From: Tetmemena sp. SeJ-2015
Taxonomy: Eukaryota; Ciliophora; Spirotrichea; Sporadotrichida; Oxytrichidae
DNA: 64,000 nucleotides
NCBI GenBank assembly: GCA_027382625.1
Contig: JAJKFJ010022597.1
Span: 62,001 to 126,000, forward strand
Reading direction: 5' to 3'
The position numbers and the translations under genes were made by a program. Below, piece by piece: positions 59,928 to 64,000 of the stretch; within the stretch, counting starts at the first letter, position 1, and every line of letters starts with the position of its first letter. The notes under the pieces were generated by a model. The model saw only the letters and a program-made list of their open reading frames with translations. It searched no databases and was not told the origin of the DNA.

Positions 59928-61135
59928 TCACTGCCCTGTGTGGCCTTGCAGGTGGTTCTATAAGTCGCTGGCATCCACATTTACGTTGAGAGTGAGGAAC
60001 CTGTCATTCTTTATCCTTGCATCTTGAGTTATGAGGAGGATACCATTTACTATAAAATGTATACGAACTAGAATTCAATGATACCCTCTCTTTTGATGAG
60101 ATGGTCGATGATGTATCCCAAGTTCTGGGAGGTTTCAATACTGCGCTCGATGCTAGTTTGGCGGTCATCGCTTAACTCATACGAGTGCACCACTTTGTTG
60201 ATCAGGTCATGCTGAAGGACACTTTCCTAGCCGTTGCGTTCAAAGTCCTTCATAGCATGCACGAGCATTACTGAGAACTTCATGTAGTCATCGTAAGCCA
60301 TCCTCACTTTCTTGGCTCCTGCAGCAGGTTAGTTTAAAATGAACATGCATGTTATAACATATTCTCAACTTAGTTTGCTTGTTCTTGCTCCTGCTCTCCC
60401 TCCTTTAAAAATCGAAAGGACTTAATGATCCTGTTGCATGTTGACATCTCTTTCGAGTCTTCTTGCTTCGTTGATCTAGGCCTTAGATATCAGCTTCATC
60501 ACCGAACTCAAGATCATTCCTCACTAGCTTGATGTTGGATTGCCTCATGAGACGGCAGACCTCCTTTACATAGCTGGGCTTGATCTCAGTGTCGCAGTGA
60601 GCTCTTGAAATGGCTTCGGAGAGTCTGATAAGAGACTCTAGGGCTCTCACAGTTACCTTATATGAACGATCCTTGTCCATGCGCATTATGAAAACATTAA
60701 TCATGCTTCCTAAATGCATCTTCTTGTACTCGTCCTTGAGAATTAGAGCTGATTCCTTAGTGAACTTAGGCTTAATGGTTCGGCAGAACTTAAAATGAAA
60801 TTCTTCTTATCAGCTGTTTATGCTTCTTGCTTTTAAATGAACTTGATGTAGGTTTGTAGCTGCTCAGTTGAAAAGTCTGGGTGGAGAGAGTCCTCTTTCA
60901 GTCTGTGCATGTTTACAATGTGGTGAGCAATCTGGAAATCTTGTTCGTCGTCCTTGATTACGAAATAAGGCCACAAAGGTCAAATTTAGATTAAGTGTTG
61001 ATGTCGAGGATGACGAAGAAGAGGTCAAAACGAGACATGATAGGAGGAGAGATGTCCACGTTTTGATTCAGCTTCTTGTCGGTCTAGTATCTGCCCATCA
61101 CTGGATTTGCTGCTGCCAAGATAAAAAATCCAATC
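59928..61135 (-). CDS. MCM6: MCM6, C-terminal part only
   Basis: Replicative helicase subunit. Visible: FILAAANPVMGRYQTDKKLN, QNVDISPPIMSRFDLFFVIL (arginine-finger SRFD motif), FQIAHHIVNMHRLKEDSLHP, KFTKESALILKDEYKKM, VRALESLIRLSEAISRAHCD and IKPSYVKEVCRLMRQSNIKL. An MCM6-type C-terminal winged helix follows (MAYDDYMKFSVMLVHAMKDF..LINKVVHSYE), ending at TGA 59930-59928. The N-terminal domain, Walker A and Walker B, about the first half of the protein, are not found upstream of about 61135 on this strand or elsewhere in the window. An incomplete germline locus, with the remaining segments elsewhere, is the likely reason. Confidence 0.85.
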
Positions 61136-61139
61136 TCTC

Positions 61140-61549
61140 TTATGAGAAGGATTCATTTTGTATGTGCTTTAAAATTTGAGCAGGGTGATAATAAAATCTG
61201 ATCTATCTGCATTTTCTTCCTCCTACCTGTTAAACTCTTTATTTGGAAAGTTTCTCATCTAGCTACTTGACTCTGTACTTCTTCTCGAATCTCTCCTTGA
61301 TGACGCACTTCATCCCAAATAAACTGCTTACAAATAAACGCTAAAAGAGAGATATTAAACGTAAGATTCAATAAGCTTACTCCCTCTGCCCCTTATGATA
61401 TTAAGGTTTCGTGATTTAGAAGTGACTCCATAGAAAAGTATTTTAATAATTACAGAATTATATAATGCTTCTCTATATCGCCCTTAATTGTGATAATTGA
61501 CCGCATCTTTATACAGTAATCTGAAACGATTTAAGTTGATTCAAATAAA
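61140..61549. other. Spacer upstream of channel gene
   Basis: Mostly A/T-rich. A short minus-strand frame (GMKCVIKERFEKKYRVKQLD) lacks context and could be an orphan segment. Confidence 0.4.
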
Positions 61550-64000
61550 ATGAAAAAATTTGAAGAGGATGGAGATGACGATCCAGTAACTTAGAATATA
61601 AGCAGTCCCCTCAAGTCTAATAAATCTCATAGTAGATCTCACAAGAGTCCCTCCAAGAATATAAAAGCGAAAAGAGAAAAGTCTACACCACAACAGCATA
61701 ATAAACTCCAAGATTCCAGAGAAAAGGAAATAAGTTTAATTCAACTTGAGCCTATTGAAAACTTGGAGTTTTCGTCAACAGTTTTAGAGGAAGATTACAG
61801 ATGAACTCAGTTGGTGTAAGTTGAGGAATTGAAACAGCCATCACCTGCTACTAAATAGAGAAGGCCTTGGAGGGATTATACTTCTGCTCAAAAGTAAAGC
61901 TAATCAAGCAATAACGAGGAGAGTAAAGGGAGTTCTGATAAATTGGAGAATGAGTATCAGTAGAGCCAATTCTCAAGGCAGAGAAAGTTTAAGTCTCCTA
62001 AAAAGTAATTAGACTTGCCTTTGCGTTAGCACCAGAGAAAAGCTAGTAGTGAGGGGGAGGAAAGTGAGCTAGATGGCAGCAGATAGAGTTCTATAAATAG
62101 CTAAAGCATGAAGTAAAGTAGTCAGTTATAAAGCTCAAATCTAAGTTCAAGCTAGGAGCTAAAAGAAGGTGAGAGTGCAAAAGGAGAATATCTGATAAAT
62201 AGAAGGCTCAAAATGGGGCAAATCGAAATAGAAGATTTCGATAATTAATCTTAGAGAAAGAAAGGATAAATAAGTTGAATTTGCTTATCATATTATGTTT
62301 TAGGAAATTCAATAGCCCTGAATTAACAAAGAAAAAACATGTCCCAAAATGAAAGTAGCATCTACTTTGAGGATGATTAAACAAGAGAGTTGCAAAGTAA
62401 TAGAAGCTCTCGATCTAAAATTGGCCTCGAGGCCGTTAGATAAAGCAAGGGAAGTAATCTTTCGAATTAATCTCAAAAGATGAAGAGCCACGATTCAGGA
62501 AGTTCTTAAGGCGCTAAATCTAATAAGGACAAGATGAATATTTTACTTGACCCGAGAAATATATTTGGGCCTTCTCATTTACAGAAGCTAGCTGAGAAAG
62601 TAGCTCATCTTGACTCAGTCAGGAGCTCCAAAAAAGATGGCAATAATGAAGGTCAAGACACCAAAATAGAAAATGAGCTTTAGTAAAATTAGATTACTCC
62701 AAATGCTATTGAGGCAAAAGAGAGGATTCTATGTAAGGAAAAATGGAAAAAGTTCAGCGATTATTCAAAGGAAAAGTGGAAGCAATTTAAGTTTTATCCA
62801 AACTCACCTTTCAAGATAAAATGGGACTTATTCGTGATCCTCCTCTCTATTTATAATGCAATTCTTGTTCCTCTAAACTTTGCTTTCCCTTAAGCTATAG
62901 GAGATAATGTTGCATCTTACTTTTTTGAGTACTTGATAGATTGCTTTTTCGCCTTTGATATACTTATAAATTTCAGGTCCGTCTACTATGATCCACACAA
63001 CGAAGTTTTTGTAACTAATGGAAGAAGTATCGCCCTAAACTATGCACTGAAGGGCAGATTCTTTATTGATCTGTTTGCCTCTTTGCCAGTAGAAGAAATC
63101 CTGAATATTTTCAACATTTCATAGGATGTCTCCAAGGCCAATCTAAAGCTCATAAGCTTGGTGAAGCTCATCAGACTTTTGAGACTTGGCAGGATCATTA
63201 CCTTCCTCAAAGTGAATCAAAACTTCAAGCAGAGTCTCAAAATATTCCTTCTCTTCTTTATGCTGATACTAGTTCTACACTGGATAGCTTGCTTCTGGTA
63301 CTATGTGATAAGTCTCCAGAGCACCTGGCATCCTCAAAAAGATGACCTAATCCTAATAGCGTACTTTATTCAAACGATGACGTAGCTACCTAGTACCTAG
63401 ATGTGTTTTACTATGGGTTACTTGCACTTACTGGAAATGAATTGCTGCCAACTAATCCTCTGGAAGTTGGTGTCGTTGTAATCATAATCTTCACTGGTTC
63501 TATCATAATAGGAACCATTATCGGAGAGTTCTCATCCATTTTGGGTGAGCTATCAATAAAAGAGAGACAAATGAATGAGGAGCTGGATATGATTACCTCA
63601 ATGATGACCAGTTTAAAGATACCTGAGTCTACTTAAAATAGAGTACTTGCCTACTATGATTAGAAGAATAACATGAGGTTTGTTAAGAATGAAGAATTTT
63701 ACGACCTGATGAATGTTAATTTGGAGAAAATTATCAAGCTGTTTCAAACTGAAGAGGCAATTAGAAAGATAAATCTATTCGACAGGCATAACATTAACTA
63801 GATCGAAAATTTCGCAAGTCTCTTAAAGGTGCAAATCTTCTTGCCGAATGATGTGGTGGCAAAACAAGGAGATATAGGTGACTTTTTCTATGTCATAATA
63901 AATGGACTGGCTGAGGTTAGAAGTGAGAAGAAGGACTTCTTGTACTTTGATCATGATTCAACTCTTAAATTTCTAGGAGATTATGTGCCTAAGAAACCTT
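61550..64000 (+). CDS. CNG/EAG-like cation channel (3' end outside window)
   Basis: Starts MKKFEEDGDDDPVTQN with a long Ser/Gln/Lys-rich cytoplasmic N-terminus, then six membrane segments: S1 WDLFVILLSIYNAILVPL; S2 YLIDCFFAFDILINFRSV; S3/S4 GRFFIDLFASLPVEEIL and SLVKLIRLLRLGRIITFLK (basic S4); S5 KIFLLFFMLILVLHWIACFW; pore and S6 YYGLLALTGNELLPTNPLEV then VVIIIFTGSIIIGTIIGEFS. A C-linker and the start of a cyclic-nucleotide-binding domain (VQIFLPNDVVAKQGDIGDFF) run to the window edge. The pore has LTGNELLP instead of TxGYGD, so K+ selectivity is doubtful. An 8-nt IES-like insert at 63383-63390 and one near 61800 interrupt it. Confidence 0.85.
63383..63390. other. Candidate 8-nt IES, pointer TAG (channel gene)
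   Basis: TAG at 63383-63385 and 63391-63393. Deletion gives FIQTMTQYLDVFYYGLLALT across the pore helix. Very short, so a replication or sequencing artefact is possible. Confidence 0.5.

Overview
The window looks like germline (micronuclear) DNA of a spirotrich/hypotrich-type ciliate. Two things point there. (1) Reading frames use TAA and TAG as glutamine and stop only at TGA (ciliate nuclear code, table 6): recognisable orthologues such as LCMT1, VPS28, DDOST, EFHB and MCM6 are full of in-frame TAA/TAG and end at TGA. (2) Frame breaks and internal TGAs sit in short AT-rich inserts (8-60 nt) flanked by 3-7 nt direct repeats. Removing one repeat plus the insert restores the conserved protein. 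This is the MDS/IES/pointer architecture of the germline genome, before macronuclear development. Conventional short GT..AG introns (about 22-60 nt, often with CTAAC-like branch sites) occur as well. No telomeric C4A4 repeats were noticed.

Layout: LCMT1 (+, 18-1349); VPS28 (-, 1484-2092); spacer with a repeated GC-rich motif; condensin CAP-H (-, 2978-6218); MAN1/Src1-like inner nuclear membrane protein (+, 6624-10526); BUB1/Mad3-like checkpoint protein (-, 10707-14674); large coiled-coil Q/N-rich protein (+, 14947-19895); spacer; Kelch protein (+, 20871-22501); EFHB/CFAP21 (-, 22591-23975); OST48/DDOST (-, 24103-25569); OPA3-like (+, 25759-26338); aminopeptidase P with an inverted first coding segment (26523-28658); several unrecognised Q/N-rich genes (28.8-39.3 kb); tRNA-Ile(AAU); TUL1/DSC1-like RING E3 (+, 40064-43049); RING-like protein (-); two unknown genes (44.9-47.5 kb); a scrambled beta-helix gene with a complete NEK-like kinase nested inside it (47.6-52.1 kb, first segment inverted at 57.1-58.0 kb); SAM/coiled-coil protein (-, 52101-55861); SAS-6-like centriole protein (+, 55984-57116); unknown gene; C-terminal half of MCM6 (-); and the start of a cyclic-nucleotide-gated/K+-channel-like gene running off the right end.

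The most interesting biology is the rearrangement architecture. A beta-helix gene is split into at least three segments. Segments B and C share a 14-nt pointer and are separated by 2.9 kb that holds a whole kinase gene. Segment A, carrying the start codon, lies about 9.5 kb away on the opposite strand and shares an 11-nt pointer with B. Independently, the aminopeptidase P gene has its start-codon segment inverted, with a 7-nt inverted pointer that gives an exact in-frame join. All joins were made by eye. Macronuclear sequence would confirm or refute them directly.
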